The notes beneath the pieces were generated by a model, which saw only the letters and a program-made list of their open reading frames with translations, was not told the DNA's origin and made no database searches. From the NCBI GenBank assembly GCA_963932465.1, contig OZ010787.1, forward strand, positions 31,562,087 to 31,626,086: 64,000 bases of DNA. The letters are read 5' to 3'. The first letter of the stretch is position 1, and each line of letters begins with the position of its first letter. Shown here piece by piece: positions 11,765 to 21,949 of the stretch. The position numbers and the translations under genes were made by a program. This DNA comes from Maratus speciosus. Its lineage: Eukaryota; Arthropoda; Arachnida; Araneae; Salticidae.

Positions 11765-11983
11765 TTAGCCCCTTGAAGGGCGGTGATGCCGACACAGCAT
11801 CACATAATTTTAATCCCAAACTGCCACATTGGCACCGGAATTTTATAATGAAAATGTCATCTTTATTAAGTACGCGAAAATTTACTTTTACTTGTTTACA
11901 AATAAAATATCTTGTTAACACTGGTGTCAATAAATTATTTGAACATTCTACGAATACAAGTAACTTTCCCCTGAAAGGGTTAA
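11765..11983 (+). mobile_element. piggyBac-like MITE, family J, copy J5
   Basis: Starts TTAGCCCCTTGAAGGGC (one TTAA base changed) and ends CCCTGAAAGGGTTAA. Palindrome GTGATGC...GCATCAC lies 14 bp inside the left end. Overlapping open frames on both strands run through it and are chance. Confidence 0.78.
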
Positions 11984-12369
11984 CAGGGTTCCTACGCTTC
12001 AAAGACTTTCAAGCAACTTTTACCAGAATTTTTGTAAAGTAATATTTTCCTTATTTAATAAAAAAGATATCTATCTTCAGATATAGCGACCAGCACCTTA
12101 CCAAATTTCTGGTACTAAAATACTTAAAATCCCTTGAATACCTTGATGAGTACGAACCCTGATTAAGGACATGTTGACTTGTGTTCAATTCCGGCCAGCA
12201 GCATACTTCCAAAAATTGTATTTCCCTTATTTAATGTCTCTATGTTCTAGTTTTGATTTGTATGATTTTTTTTAACCGTATATTCCTTATAATTGCTAAT
12301 AACATAACTAAGGACATGTGCAATAAACATTTAATAATTGTGTTGGATGTGAAATGAGAATTCTTTTTA

Positions 12370-12559
12370 CAGGGCTCTCACTGGTCCTTTTTTTTTTCTT
12401 TTTTTGAAAACCAGTAATTTTTTAGAAAGAAACTCGTGGTAGATTTCTGAAACAATTGCAAGAAAAACGCCTATCCCGCCATGTTTCTACGAAATTTATA
12501 AAGAAGATTTTTTTAAAAATAAAAGTGGTGTTCGAAAAAAGGATGGAGTGGGAGCCTTG
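12370..12559. mobile_element. hAT-like MITE, family EE, copy 1
   Basis: CAGGGCTCTCACTGGTCC at the left and GGAGTGGGAGCCTTG at the right are imperfect inverted ends. A second copy lies at 61781-61949. Confidence 0.65.
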
Positions 12560-12738
12560 TTTTTAGAGCATCTATATTACATCGGTTTGTTAATAATTTT
12601 TGAAAAATCCTTAATAGTTGGATTTTTAATGATAAAAAAAGTTCTTTAAAACTAAACGTTGTTAAAATTTTCGATTTTTGCAGCTTTTTATATTAAAAGA
12701 TAATCTAAATCAAACTTCAGACAGAGAGATTTTCAAGT

Positions 12739-12942
12739 TTAACGCTTTCAGGGGCAACCTACTTTATTTCGTAAAATGCTAAAATGAGTGACTTACACCA
12801 GCATTTACAAACAAATTTAATTCAAAATAAGTACAAGATTTTATTCACGTACTTAATGAAAGGAAAATTTTCATGTAAATATTCTGGTGCCAATGTGCCA
12901 TTTCGGAATAAAGATTAAGAGGTCCAAAAATGAAGGGATTAA
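12739..12942 (+). mobile_element. piggyBac-like MITE, family J, copy J3, worn
   Basis: TTAACGCTTTCAGGGGC to GAAGGGATTAA. It aligns along its length with the J1 copy at 45348 (ATTCTGGTGCCAATGTG motif). Confidence 0.68.
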
Positions 12943-15277
12943 ATACATTCACACATATAGTCCAAAACGAGATACAATACTTAAATAACTATGCTGTATG
13001 GTACCTTGTAGAAATCCTCATTGTTATGAATTTGACTTATGCTTTTCTGTTATGAAAATATTTTAATGGATTTTATTTTAAATTATTTTTATTTTTAGCC
13101 CAAAAAAATCAAACAAGAGGCATTTCAGACTCTTACTTACTGTTTATTTTCAGTTGTTGACGGATCAGCAAATGATCTAGAATTTATTTAAATCCGAAAA
13201 ATAATGATCGAGATTTCTCTTTTTTCTGTTTAAAAACAAAATCCCCTTAATGATCACAAGTAAATTTACCGTAAAATAACAAACAAATCAAAATAACTTT
13301 TCTTATATTCCTATGTATTCGTTATTTTAGAGAATCTCTAATAGATAGGAAATCTCACATATAATTGCTTTAACAATCAAAATTCGTGTTATTTTAGTAT
13401 CAGATTTTTTTGTCGTCTGAGAGTATAAGACTGGCTCTAAGTAGATGGTGATAGAAAAATACACATTTTTTTGTGACTGTGTCTGCCAATGTTTAAATAA
13501 TAGAATATATGAATAAGTAGTATTAAGTTCATTTTCATTCTTTGTTCTTATAAAATGTAAGAAAAACGTTTTTCTTTCTTACTACATAGAAAAAGATATT
13601 CAATTTTTAAATATGAAATATCATATTTTCTAGAAAAGCTATTTTTTGTTTATTAAAAAAAAATCAAACAATAATTAAACAAGAGTAAAATCTTGTTTAA
13701 CCATTTAAAAACATTTTGAAATTCAACTTACATTATTCACGAGGAAGTTATTATAACATTCATTATTATTTATATTTTTAAAGACGCCATATGTATTAAT
13801 TCCGTCTACATATCTCAAGAATTTTTAAACTGATTTAAAAAATTACTTAATCTTGGGTATATTTCTTTTTTTATACGTAATCCTTAATTTATTAAAACAA
13901 TTTTTCATCTTATTGATTTCGTGAAACTGTAAGGTGTTATTAAGTAATTATTATATAAAACTACGTATGACAAGTTAGAATTTCTAATGTTATAATTTTT
14001 TGTGGCTTTTTTGATAATTTTATTAAAGGAGGCTATAAACATAGTTTTGGACAAACAAATTAAAGTCTAAATTACGCTAGTAGAGAAAACTGGGCAAACA
14101 TTTTATTATAGTAATAATTTTTCTTTCCACCGACATACATATTTGTAATGTAATACATATGCTTTCTTCCATGTTTCTTCCATACACGTCTTATTGATCT
14201 TAAATTAGGCAGAAAATTTCAGAAGATTTTATATAATAATGAATGTAAAATATCGATTACAATAGTAGAAAAACTGGTCTAGTTCAGAACGTGTTTGTTA
14301 TATACTTTTCTTTTACAAATAGAAATGTATCTTAAATTTACAATACAAACATAAAAGAATAAATATGTAGAAAAGGATTTTTTTTTTTTATGAATTTGCA
14401 AAACATTGAAAATTTGCATGCATTGAAATTTGCATCAACTGGTAAATTTCCGTGCTCTTATTTATTTTGTGCACAAATTTGACATCTGTTTCCTTAGAAA
14501 TGCATTTTTAAAAATACATGTTCTTCTTCAAAATTCTAATATTTGTGCTTTTATTATTCTAATTCTTTTATTAATTCTAATATTCGTGCTTCAAAATTCT
14601 AATATTTGTGCTTTTTCAGTGCATCAACTGCATATTTTTCTAGAGCAACGTAATTCATAGAAAAATATGAATAGTTGCCTTACAGAAATTAAAAAAAAAT
14701 ACCGTGAGCGCACTATATACATTAGATTATGATTAAAGCAAATTTAATTAAGTTTACTAAAGGTATACGTTGGATATTAAAAGCCGTATATATGCGAAAT
14801 TAATAATGTAAGATAATTAGATCAACGGATGATCTAGAATATCCAGAATAAGCGAAATATAATTACATCCTTTTTAAGAATTAAGAATATACTTCATTAA
14901 GAAAGATATTGAACCATAATACTAATTAAGAAACAAAAGAATGGGTAATTTTATAGGAAAGACATATTAATATATAAGTAGAAACGTTAATAAATGTTAC
15001 TCATATATTATAAGCAGCACAATAATTACTTTAGCGTAATGCAGTAATTTATATTAAATAATATATCTCGTAAATATATTTATTGTTTAAGTACAGTTTA
15101 AAGTAGATCAATATGAAACATTTTTCCAGGAAATACATTTATTTAGTCTCATAATAAAAAGTAATTTGTTACTATGAAATATATTGTACTTATTCATGAT
15201 ATTATTAATATACTTATTCGTAAGACTTTTTAAGATGAATTTTGTAAATTCATTAATAATTTAGGTTCATTGCCATT
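12943..15277. other. 2.3 kb AT-rich stretch, no gene recognised
   Basis: No coding signal, terminal repeats or RNA gene was seen. A short direct repeat of 'caaaattctaatatttgtgc' occurs at about 14529 and 14593. The small open frames have no family resemblance. Confidence 0.5.
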
Positions 15278-15487
15278 TTAATCCTTCGAGGGGCGGTGGG
15301 ATATATTATATCCCGCCTAAGTTTAATCAAGATTTGCAACTGAAACATTTATAAAATTTTATTTTTATAACTCTAGTGGAAAAAAGTAGTAAAATTTATT
15401 TTCCGTATTTTGGACGAAAAATTTTCAAAGATTCCGGTGTGAATTCAACATTACAGGAACACAATCACTTATCCCTCAAATGGTTAA
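15278..15487 (-). mobile_element. piggyBac-like MITE, family I, copy I3
   Basis: TTAATCCTTCGAGGGGC, then the palindrome GGTGGGATATATTATATCCCGCC, to TCCCTCAAATGGTTAA. Its right TTAA is also the first TTAA of H1, so it landed exactly on the terminal target of that element. Confidence 0.82.
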
Positions 15488-15657
15488 CCCTTTATCTACT
15501 GACGGTACTTATAAGTACCACTCACTTTAAACTTTCATCCCGTAGTGAATATTACTAATATTCTAATGGTACTTTGCAAAAACACTCTTTTAACTCCACT
15601 TTATCCGGATACATGGCAGCAGTAGTTCTAGGTTTGTTATTTTAGCGAGGAAGGAGG

Positions 15658-15738
15658 CTATCTTTGACACAGACGATGGGTTTTGTGCCGACATTTTGTA
15701 CAGATTGTCACGCTCGTCTTTTTATTGCTGCAAACACA
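15658..15738 (-). pseudogene. piggyBac cysteine-rich C-terminal domain, best-kept copy (H1)
   Basis: Minus-strand frame reads CVCSNKKTSVTICTKCRHKT, then HRLCQR and a stop. The spacing C-x-C, C-x2-C, H-x3-H, C fits the zinc-binding module at the end of piggyBac transposases, which contacts a palindromic repeat in the element ends. All zinc ligands are kept here, unlike at 7235-7315. The stop lies about 170 bp from the terminal TTAA, as expected if this end is the 3' end of the ancestral element. No catalytic domain is joined to it in this window. Confidence 0.7.
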
Positions 15739-16018
15739 GTAAAGGATATAAGATAAGTGTTGGATTTTTTTTTTATGTGTTCATTATGAACTTAGAATAC
15801 AGTTTGACTAGCTATTTTAGATGAACGGTGTATGTATTTGATTTAACAGATGAATTAGTTGGTGGTACATATAAGTACCGTCAGTACACCGGTTGTTGGA
15901 TAAAAATTCTTGTTTACTTTTCGTCTGTATACTTATCCATCGTTTACATCTGCTTTAAAATGTAGTGTATTAATGATTTCCCTGGTATTTATTTCTGTTT
16001 CATTCTTATTCCTTATAG

Positions 16019-16194
16019 GAAATTGAAAAGTTGTGGCACCGGCTCGTTTTTGCTATGCTAGAAAGGGTATATGTAAATTCATATATTGCATATGTGGAGA
16101 TGCGAGTGAATACGTTGGCCCTGTTATATAGACATTCCATAGCTAAAGGACTGCTAACAAGATCAAAACCCCAAAGAAAAGTAGTTTTTTTTTA
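16019..16194 (+). pseudogene. piggyBac transposase exon after the catalytic core (H1)
   Basis: A pyrimidine-rich stretch and TATAG just before 16019 look like a splice acceptor. The frame reads EIEKLWHRLVFAMLERVYVN, SYIAYVEM, then YRHSIAKGLLTRSKP, and stops about 16194. The W-H-R-L-x-F helix, the VNSYIxY strand and the AKGLL helix match the C-terminal half of piggyBac transposases. It faces away from the cysteine-rich piece at 15658-15738, so the two cannot be joined without an inversion. Confidence 0.7.
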
Positions 16195-16375
16195 ACCTTT
16201 TCAGGTGCAAAGCATTTTCAATTCAAAAGTGTTGAACTAAATTATGTGCACCGGAATTTGTCAAACTTTTTATTTGTAAATTAGAAAAAGGCTATATTTC
16301 TTCTTCAAATATCTTGTATATCAGGAACCAATTGGGTTATATATATAACATTTTACTCCATTTCTTTAAACCTTT
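16192..16375 (+). mobile_element. piggyBac-like end or family J-related fragment
   Basis: TTAACCTTTTCAGGTGC, then a GCACCGGAATTTG motif. The same junction (H exon followed by TTAACCTTTTCAGG) occurs inverted at 6180-6237, so it may be part of the H element itself. The right edge is not clear. Confidence 0.4.
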
Positions 16376-16466
16376 AAAGTTTATTAGGTTTGAACTTTAT
16401 AGATATTTAAGTTCCTATTTTCCGAATACGAGTTAAATTATGCTCGTGTATCCTTCAAGTATTATA

Positions 16467-17991
16467 CACTATGACGCAAAAGTTTAGACAATGAAGAAAT
16501 TCTTACATACTTTGAAAAATATTTATTCAATTTTCAAATCACTGCTTGAAATTAATGTGCTGTACATATAAACAATATTTATAACAAAGAAAAGTGGAAT
16601 TGTGCATATTGCAATAAATTAAATGGTAACAAAAATAAACTGCTGTCTCAAAAGTTTAGACACAAATTAAATAAAATCGAAATAAACAATTTTTAAAACC
16701 TGGTTGCGCATCCATGCTTATGTATTACGTCATATACACGAGATTGCATGGAAGAAACTAAATCTTGCATAGTTTGTGGATCGATATCGTACCATGCATT
16801 CTCAATAGATGTCTTAAGTTCCTTTTCAGAAGAGTATTGTCTAGCGTTGCTATAAACTTTGCGACACATGATGCTCCAAAGGTTTTCTATAGGGTTAAGA
16901 TCTGGGCTACATGCTGGCCAGTCGAGAACTCTTATATTATGGGAATTAAACCAAGATTTTGAATGTTTTGCAGTGTGAATTGAAGCATTGTCTTGGTGAA
17001 ATTCCCACTGAGGACCCCCTAGAAGCTCAGCAAATGGCAGTAGGTTTTCTTCTAATGTCTGTGTATAATGCTGTGAAGTTTGACGACCACTGGTGAAGGT
17101 CAGAGATACTTGTCCATTATAGCAAAAGGCTGCCCAAACCATCACCGAGCCCCCTCCTTGTCTGCGACTAAAAAAACGTCGAGGTTCCTTCCGCAAGTCA
17201 TGCCAATACGATAAACAACCATCTGGACCATCCAGATTCACTTTTTTTCATCGCTAAATATGACTGACTGCCATTTCTCTCCATATGACATATGCTTTCG
17301 AGCCCACATAAGTCTTTGTAACTTATGATGTGGTTTCAGAGCTGGTTTCTTCTGCATTTTGCTATAAACGATTGTTCCTTTTTCCAAAATTCGTCTACGA
17401 ATCGTATCCTTTGATACAGAGAGTCCCGATGAGCTTTGAACTCCACGTACGCTCATTTGTTGAGTACTCGCTAGTCTTTGTATCAGGCGATCCTCTCGTA
17501 CATTTGTCACACGTGGCCTCCCAGACCGACATTTTGCTTTATATTCGGAACCACTCGATAAAACTCGATAAATAGATTTTTTTGACCTATTAATAATAGC
17601 AGAAATTTCAGAAACGCTCTTCCCTTCACCTTTCAACTGCCAAATCCTTGAAACCTCATTCACTTGAATTTCTTTAGCTCTCGGCATGTCGACTATGAAG
17701 CGCAATCGTTTGCAGAACTTAAGTACTCCAAATTTGTGACATCATCGATTCTAAATTTGCATATGCTAGCGAATATTCAAAGAAATTTAGAATAGTGTCT
17801 AAACTTTTGCGACAAGCACATTTGAATTTTTATGAAAAAAATTAGTATTATAGCAAATAAAACGACTGTCTTTTGTACATAGCATTTTAAATCAGTTTTT
17901 GAATATATTTACAGGTTTTTGTAATTCTGACGTCATAATTCTACATTTTAAAGCTGAATGACGTCATTGTCTAAACTTTTGCGTCATAGTG
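16467..17991 (-). mobile_element. Tc1-type transposon S, nearly intact, with IR/DR ends
   Basis: Perfect 28 bp terminal inverted repeats (CACTATGACGCAAAAGTTTA ...) flanked by TA at 16465-16466 and 17992-17993; 1525 bp. The core CAAAAGTTTAGACA occurs twice at each end: 16477 and 16649 on the left, inverted at 17796 and 17968 on the right, each pair 172 bp apart. This doubled-repeat layout is the IR/DR design of Sleeping Beauty-type Tc1 elements. The transposase gene between is broken once. Confidence 0.93.
16693..17687 (-). pseudogene. Tc1 transposase (DD34E), one frameshift
   Basis: It starts at MPRAKEIQ (17685-17687; an upstream in-frame ATG is not needed) and stops at 16693, about 332 codons, the usual Tc1 length. 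The N-terminal half has two helix-turn-helix regions (LKGEGKSVSEISAIINRSKK and VRGVQSSSGLSVSKDTIRRR), and a GRPR motif lies between them. Catalytic Asp 1 is in VIFSDEKK, Asp 2 in HQDNASIHT, and the Glu in SPDLNPIENLW; 34 residues separate the last two. After DEKK the frame shifts in a run of seven A (about 17240). One more A would restore phase with VNLDGPDG, so this may be a recent mutation or an assembly error. Everything else is open. Confidence 0.93.
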
Positions 17992-18029
17992 TAGAATTGT
18001 GCGCCAGTTTCAACTGAAAGTGTTTGTTA

Positions 18030-18487
18030 TTAACCCTTAACATTTTAACGGTCCCATTAAATTACGGATTAACAATTCAAATTGCTTATTGACACAACTT
18101 TCATTAGCCCCTTAACAATGTGGCCCGAACTGGAGTCGGGCAAGAACACTTTGCTTGCTTCGTTATGAAAAGCATTTTGATATCACTAATTTGTAACTGT
18201 AAATTTATCTTTATTGATTGTCAGATATTTTTCGATTAAGTAAGGTAAATATTTTAGTATGGATAAAGTGGTGTCCAGCCCCATTTTTAATTTTTTTGTA
18301 AGAAAACAAACGTCACTTTTAAGAGGTTAAAGAAGAAATGTTCACGTTATTTAATGACAGGCAAAAATGATAACATAATAGAAGCAATTACCCTATTCTA
18401 TAAAATTGGTGGGAATCAAACAAATCTGAATAAACTCAATAAAAGTCACAGCCCGTGAATATCACGGTAGCGAGAATAAGGGGTTAA
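18030..18487 (-). mobile_element. piggyBac-like MITE, family K, copy K1, with an inner TTAA element
   Basis: From TTAACCCTTAACATTTTAAC to GCGAGAATAAGGGGTTAA. The palindrome CCGTGATATTCACGG (inverse strand) lies 16 bp from the right TTAA. A second element seems nested at about 18103-18330 (TTAGCCCCTTAACAATGTGG ... AAGAGGTTAA), with its own palindrome CCCGAACTGGAGTCGGG, also 16 bp inside. K2 lies at 37247. Confidence 0.72.
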
Positions 18488-18671
18488 ATTCCTTGTGATG
18501 CATATCTACATTACTTTTTATTTGATTCTTAGCAACCAAGATATTTGTAAAGAAATATTAATCCTATAAAAAATACAAAAGCATAATGTTAAAAATTTTT
18601 AATGTAAGTGTGATAAACATAATTCCGTAAAACTTTTAAATTCCGTAATTCCATACTTCCGTAAAATGCAT

Positions 18672-18993
18672 TTAACCCTCTCGCTGTGTACTTGTTTTAT
18701 CAAAATAGCTTCAAAAATTGCGTATTAAACTCCTCCGCGACGAGCGTCTTTTAAGAATTTTTAATCTTTTGCCACCGATTTTTCAAAAGAAAAATTTTCG
18801 TCTGATTCAATTGGGAAATTTCTCCGATTACATAAAGCAAGATTTAGAAAAAAAATAACTGGTGGGAATGATCAAGGAGAGTTAATTAGACGGAAAAATA
18901 CATCCCCGATGAAATATCGGTTTGCGCAAATTTTGATACTGTTACCTTGCCCGAGAAACTCTCGGGTTGCCGAGCGAGAGGTTTAAGGGTTAA
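18672..18993 (-). mobile_element. piggyBac-like MITE, family F, copy F1
   Basis: TTAACCCTCTCGCTG to GAGCGAGAGGTTTAAGGGTTAA. It carries CCCGAGAAACTCTCGGG near the right end and a second palindrome CCGATGAAATATCGG further in. A partial copy is at 38070-38323. Confidence 0.72.
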
Positions 18994-19238
18994 GTTTTGC
19001 AAATTAAAAATTATATAAAGTAAGGTTTTTAGATTCATGCTTATTAAAATATTTACTAAATTGCAATATTTTTGTTTTTACTTGTGTTGCAGATCTACAA
19101 CATAAGAAACGGTTGATGTACTATACGAAAAATGTATCTCTGATTTTTTTCATTATTTTTCCCGTGTAATAAACCTTTCAGAGAATCATACACAATGTTT
19201 TCGAAACAAAATAAAAAATAATGCATTTAAGGATAAAT
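18990..19238 (-). mobile_element. Family C MITE, truncated copy C2
   Basis: Inverted right-hand half of family C, ending CATTTAAGGATAAAT (worn terminal TTAA). The other half is missing; F1 abuts the break. Confidence 0.7.
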
Positions 19239-19628
19239 AAAACTCTTGCGTATGTCAGGTTGCATTGTTGAGGATATTTTTATCCCATAATATTACAGCT
19301 ATGTTTCAATAAAGTTTAATAACTTCCTAAATGATTGAATTAATTTGTTAGAAATAAACGGAAATTCTACCGTGAACAAATGAAACGTTCTTTTGTCCGA
19401 AAACAAAAGAGATATGGACACCAATGTCATTTTGTTCGTCCGTTTTTTCTTACAACTTCAAACACATTGTATGAAGCGACCATGTTTTAAGCTTTGTTTG
19501 AGGAACATTATGCCATTTTCTTACAAAAGCAACATCTTGCTCATTCGCAAAGAATACTCTTCATTTCCAGAATACACACTGCGATTTAACACTTTATCTA
19601 CTGACGGTACTTATAAGTACCACTCAAT

Positions 19629-19836
19629 TTAACCCTCTGTCTACCAGAAGGGTCCAATGGACCCGACATGTACATTCAAAATATTTATTCAAACCAGAAA
19701 TTTCTTCAAAACAAACTAAATTTATAAATCAGACAATAATAAGTTAAATAAACAAATTAAATAGTTTTAAGTAAAAATTCTGGTGTAGAATGTTTTTATA
19801 AAACTTGAGTAAAATTTTCGGTAGTTCTAGGGTTAA
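19629..19836 (-). mobile_element. piggyBac-like MITE, family A, copy A2, with readable empty site
   Basis: TTAACCCTCTGTCTACCAGA to GTAGTTCTAGGGTTAA, 208 bp. The paralogous H1 copy reads 'accactcactTTAAactttcatcccg' (about 15517-15541) where H2 has 'accactcaat-TTAA-[element]-TTAA-acttccatcccg'. The TTAA duplication is therefore visible. Palindrome GGGTCCAATGGACCC at 19650-19664. Confidence 0.93.
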
Positions 19837-20054
19837 ACTTCCATCCCGTGGCAAGAATTACTGATATTCACTTAATTATAGTAAATTTTAGTGATTAATA
19901 TTAGTGAATTTTATTTTAGTGAATTTAGTGAATTCAGTGAATTTTAGTAATATTCTAAAAGTACTTTGCAATAACACTCTTTTAACCCCGCTTTATTCGG
20001 ATACATGGCAGCAGTAGTTCTAGGTTTGTTATTTTAGCGAGGAAGAAGGCTATA

Positions 20055-20129
20055 TTTGAAAGACTCGATGTGATTTTACCGACATTTTGTACAGATTGCC
20101 ATGCTCGTCTTTTTATTGCTGCAAGCACA
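20055..20129 (-). pseudogene. piggyBac cysteine-rich domain relic (H2)
   Basis: Minus-strand frame reads CACSNKKTSMAICTKCR and then diverges; the H-x3-H part is lost. Same position relative to the TTAA end as in H1. Confidence 0.6.
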
Positions 20130-20702
20130 GTAAATGATATAATATAAGTGTTTATTATTTTTTATGCGTTCATTATGATCTGAGAATAGAGTTTGACTAG
20201 CTATTTTAGGTGAACGGTGTATGTATTTGATTTAACAGTTGAATTAGTCGGTGGTACTTATAAGTACCATCAGCACACTGGGTGTTGGAGAAAACCTCTT
20301 GTTTACTTTTCGTCTGTGTAGTTATCCATTGTTTTCATTTGCTTTAAAAGGTAATTAATAAAATGTAGTGTAATAATGATTTCCTTCGCATTTCTTTTCT
20401 GTTTCATTGTTATTTTTTATAGGAAATTTTGTTTTCTTTAATCATACAATGTTCAATGATTGTATAAAGCCAAATTTTGTATGTAATAATGATGGTAGTA
20501 AAATGATCCAGCCTCCCTCTTCCCTCCGCCACTGGTCTTTTAAATAATTTTGCTTGAAACAGTTTCTGATGCGTAAATTCCCGATAATATTTATTGATAG
20601 GTTTTTAATTGCCAAATAATTACTTTTTAGCTCACAGGCTATCAAAGCCTGAGAGCTAATGCGCCCGCATGTTCTGTATGTATGTACGTACGTATGTATG
20701 TA

Positions 20703-21157
20703 CCGGGTGTCCCAAAAATGACTGATGCATTTTAAAATTCCATAACTTGCAAACGGTGACAGATATTAAAAAAATTCTTGCAGGAGTGTTATATAAGATG
20801 TCAGGAGTTTTTATGTTGCGATTCTCAAATGTAGTTACAAATAGCATCGATAGATAGCGCTGCAAGGAATAACCGCTGAATCCAGGCTTTATTTTTCGGC
20901 CTCTGTTTTCTTCTATGCGGAAAATGGCGATTAAAATGTATTGAATTGATCCCGAAGTACCAAAAATCGGGTCTGGACTTAGCGCCTATTGATCTCAGCG
21001 ACATCTATTATTTGAAATTCGAATTAAAATCAAGAATTACAGTACAAAAACTCCTGACATCATGCATAACCCTCCTACAAGAATTTTTTTTAAATATCTG
21101 TCACCGTTTGGAAGTTATTGAATTTTAAAATCCATTAGTCATTTTTGGGACACCCGG
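20703..21157. mobile_element. TA-flanked MITE with long inverted ends
   Basis: CCGGGTGTCCCAAAAATGAC at the left and its inverse at the right. The inverted arms continue about 170 bp on each side (for example 'acggtgacagatatt' / 'aatatctgtcaccgt'). TA flanks, in a GTAT-type microsatellite of M1. Ends of this CGGGTGTCCCAAAA type are common in arthropod genomes. Confidence 0.85.
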
Positions 21158-21949
21158 TATGTACGTATGTATGTATGTAACGCGATAACTATTAATAGAA
21201 ATTTTCCGATTTTCTTCAAGATTTGGATTTAGGTTAATTCTGATAAGGCGCTTTACTGGTTATTTTGAAGGGTTCATTGATTAAGTATAGAGAGGGGGAA
21301 CAGGGGCTAATCTCCCTTAAATTAGATAAAAGGGGTTTTTCATGTAGAAACATCCGATTTGCTTCAAATTTGCTATACCGGTTTATTCTGATAAGGCGCT
21401 TCCCTGATTATATTTGGAAGTTCATTGGTTAAGTATAAGTGCGGAATGGGTGCTAATCCCCCCACCTTAATTTAAATACACTGAAACCCCGATCTATCGT
21501 TCCCGCATCCATCGTTTTCCCGCATTGATCGTTTTCTTTATTGTCCCTGCACAAATTATGTTTAAATAATGTTAACGAAACCCGCATGTATCGTTCTTAA
21601 AAAAGTCGCTTACCCGCATTCATCATTGTAATTTTTTTCTCCTAACCGAATTGAAATATAAGGTCAAGCGGATCCATATGACATACAACTGGAATTGCTT
21701 CTTTTACCCTAAAATAACTAATTTGTGCTGTTTTATTTAATTTATTTATTTATTTTTTTTATTTTTTTTTTTTTGGGGGGGGGGGGGCAGGGATTAGCAC
21801 TGATATTGTGACATGTATGTACGTGTAAATAACTAAGTGCGGAACAGGTATTCTTGTATTCGATTCTGTCTAAAGGGGAGGATGGATGCATCCACTTCGG
21901 CCAGCTGCAACATTAATTCGCCTTCTTGGCTAATCTGTTGTGTGCTAAG

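Larger units (their letters stand above)
15484..16194 (-). mobile_element. piggyBac-derived relic, family H, copy H1
   Basis: Starts TTAACCCTTTATCTACTGAC, then the perfect 16 bp palindrome GGTACTTATAAGTACC (15504-15519). A second, inverted copy of this subterminal block lies at 15864-15890. Two pieces of a piggyBac transposase are on opposite strands (15658-15738 minus, 16019-16194 plus), the same arrangement as in H3. The right edge near 16192 is uncertain. Confidence 0.65.
19586..20440 (-). mobile_element. piggyBac-derived relic, family H, copy H2
   Basis: Starts TTAACACTTTATCTACTGAC, with palindromes GGTACTTATAAGTACC at 19606-19621 and 20253-20268. It aligns with H1 through the cysteine-rich relic, the second palindrome and the intron-like stretch ending TTTTTTATAG near 20421, then breaks off a few bases into the exon. 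A family A MITE (19629-19836) splits it. Confidence 0.68.

Noticed and set aside
16765..17575. Plus-strand open frames over element S
   Set aside because: They are antisense to the Tc1 transposase, whose catalytic motifs are all on the minus strand.
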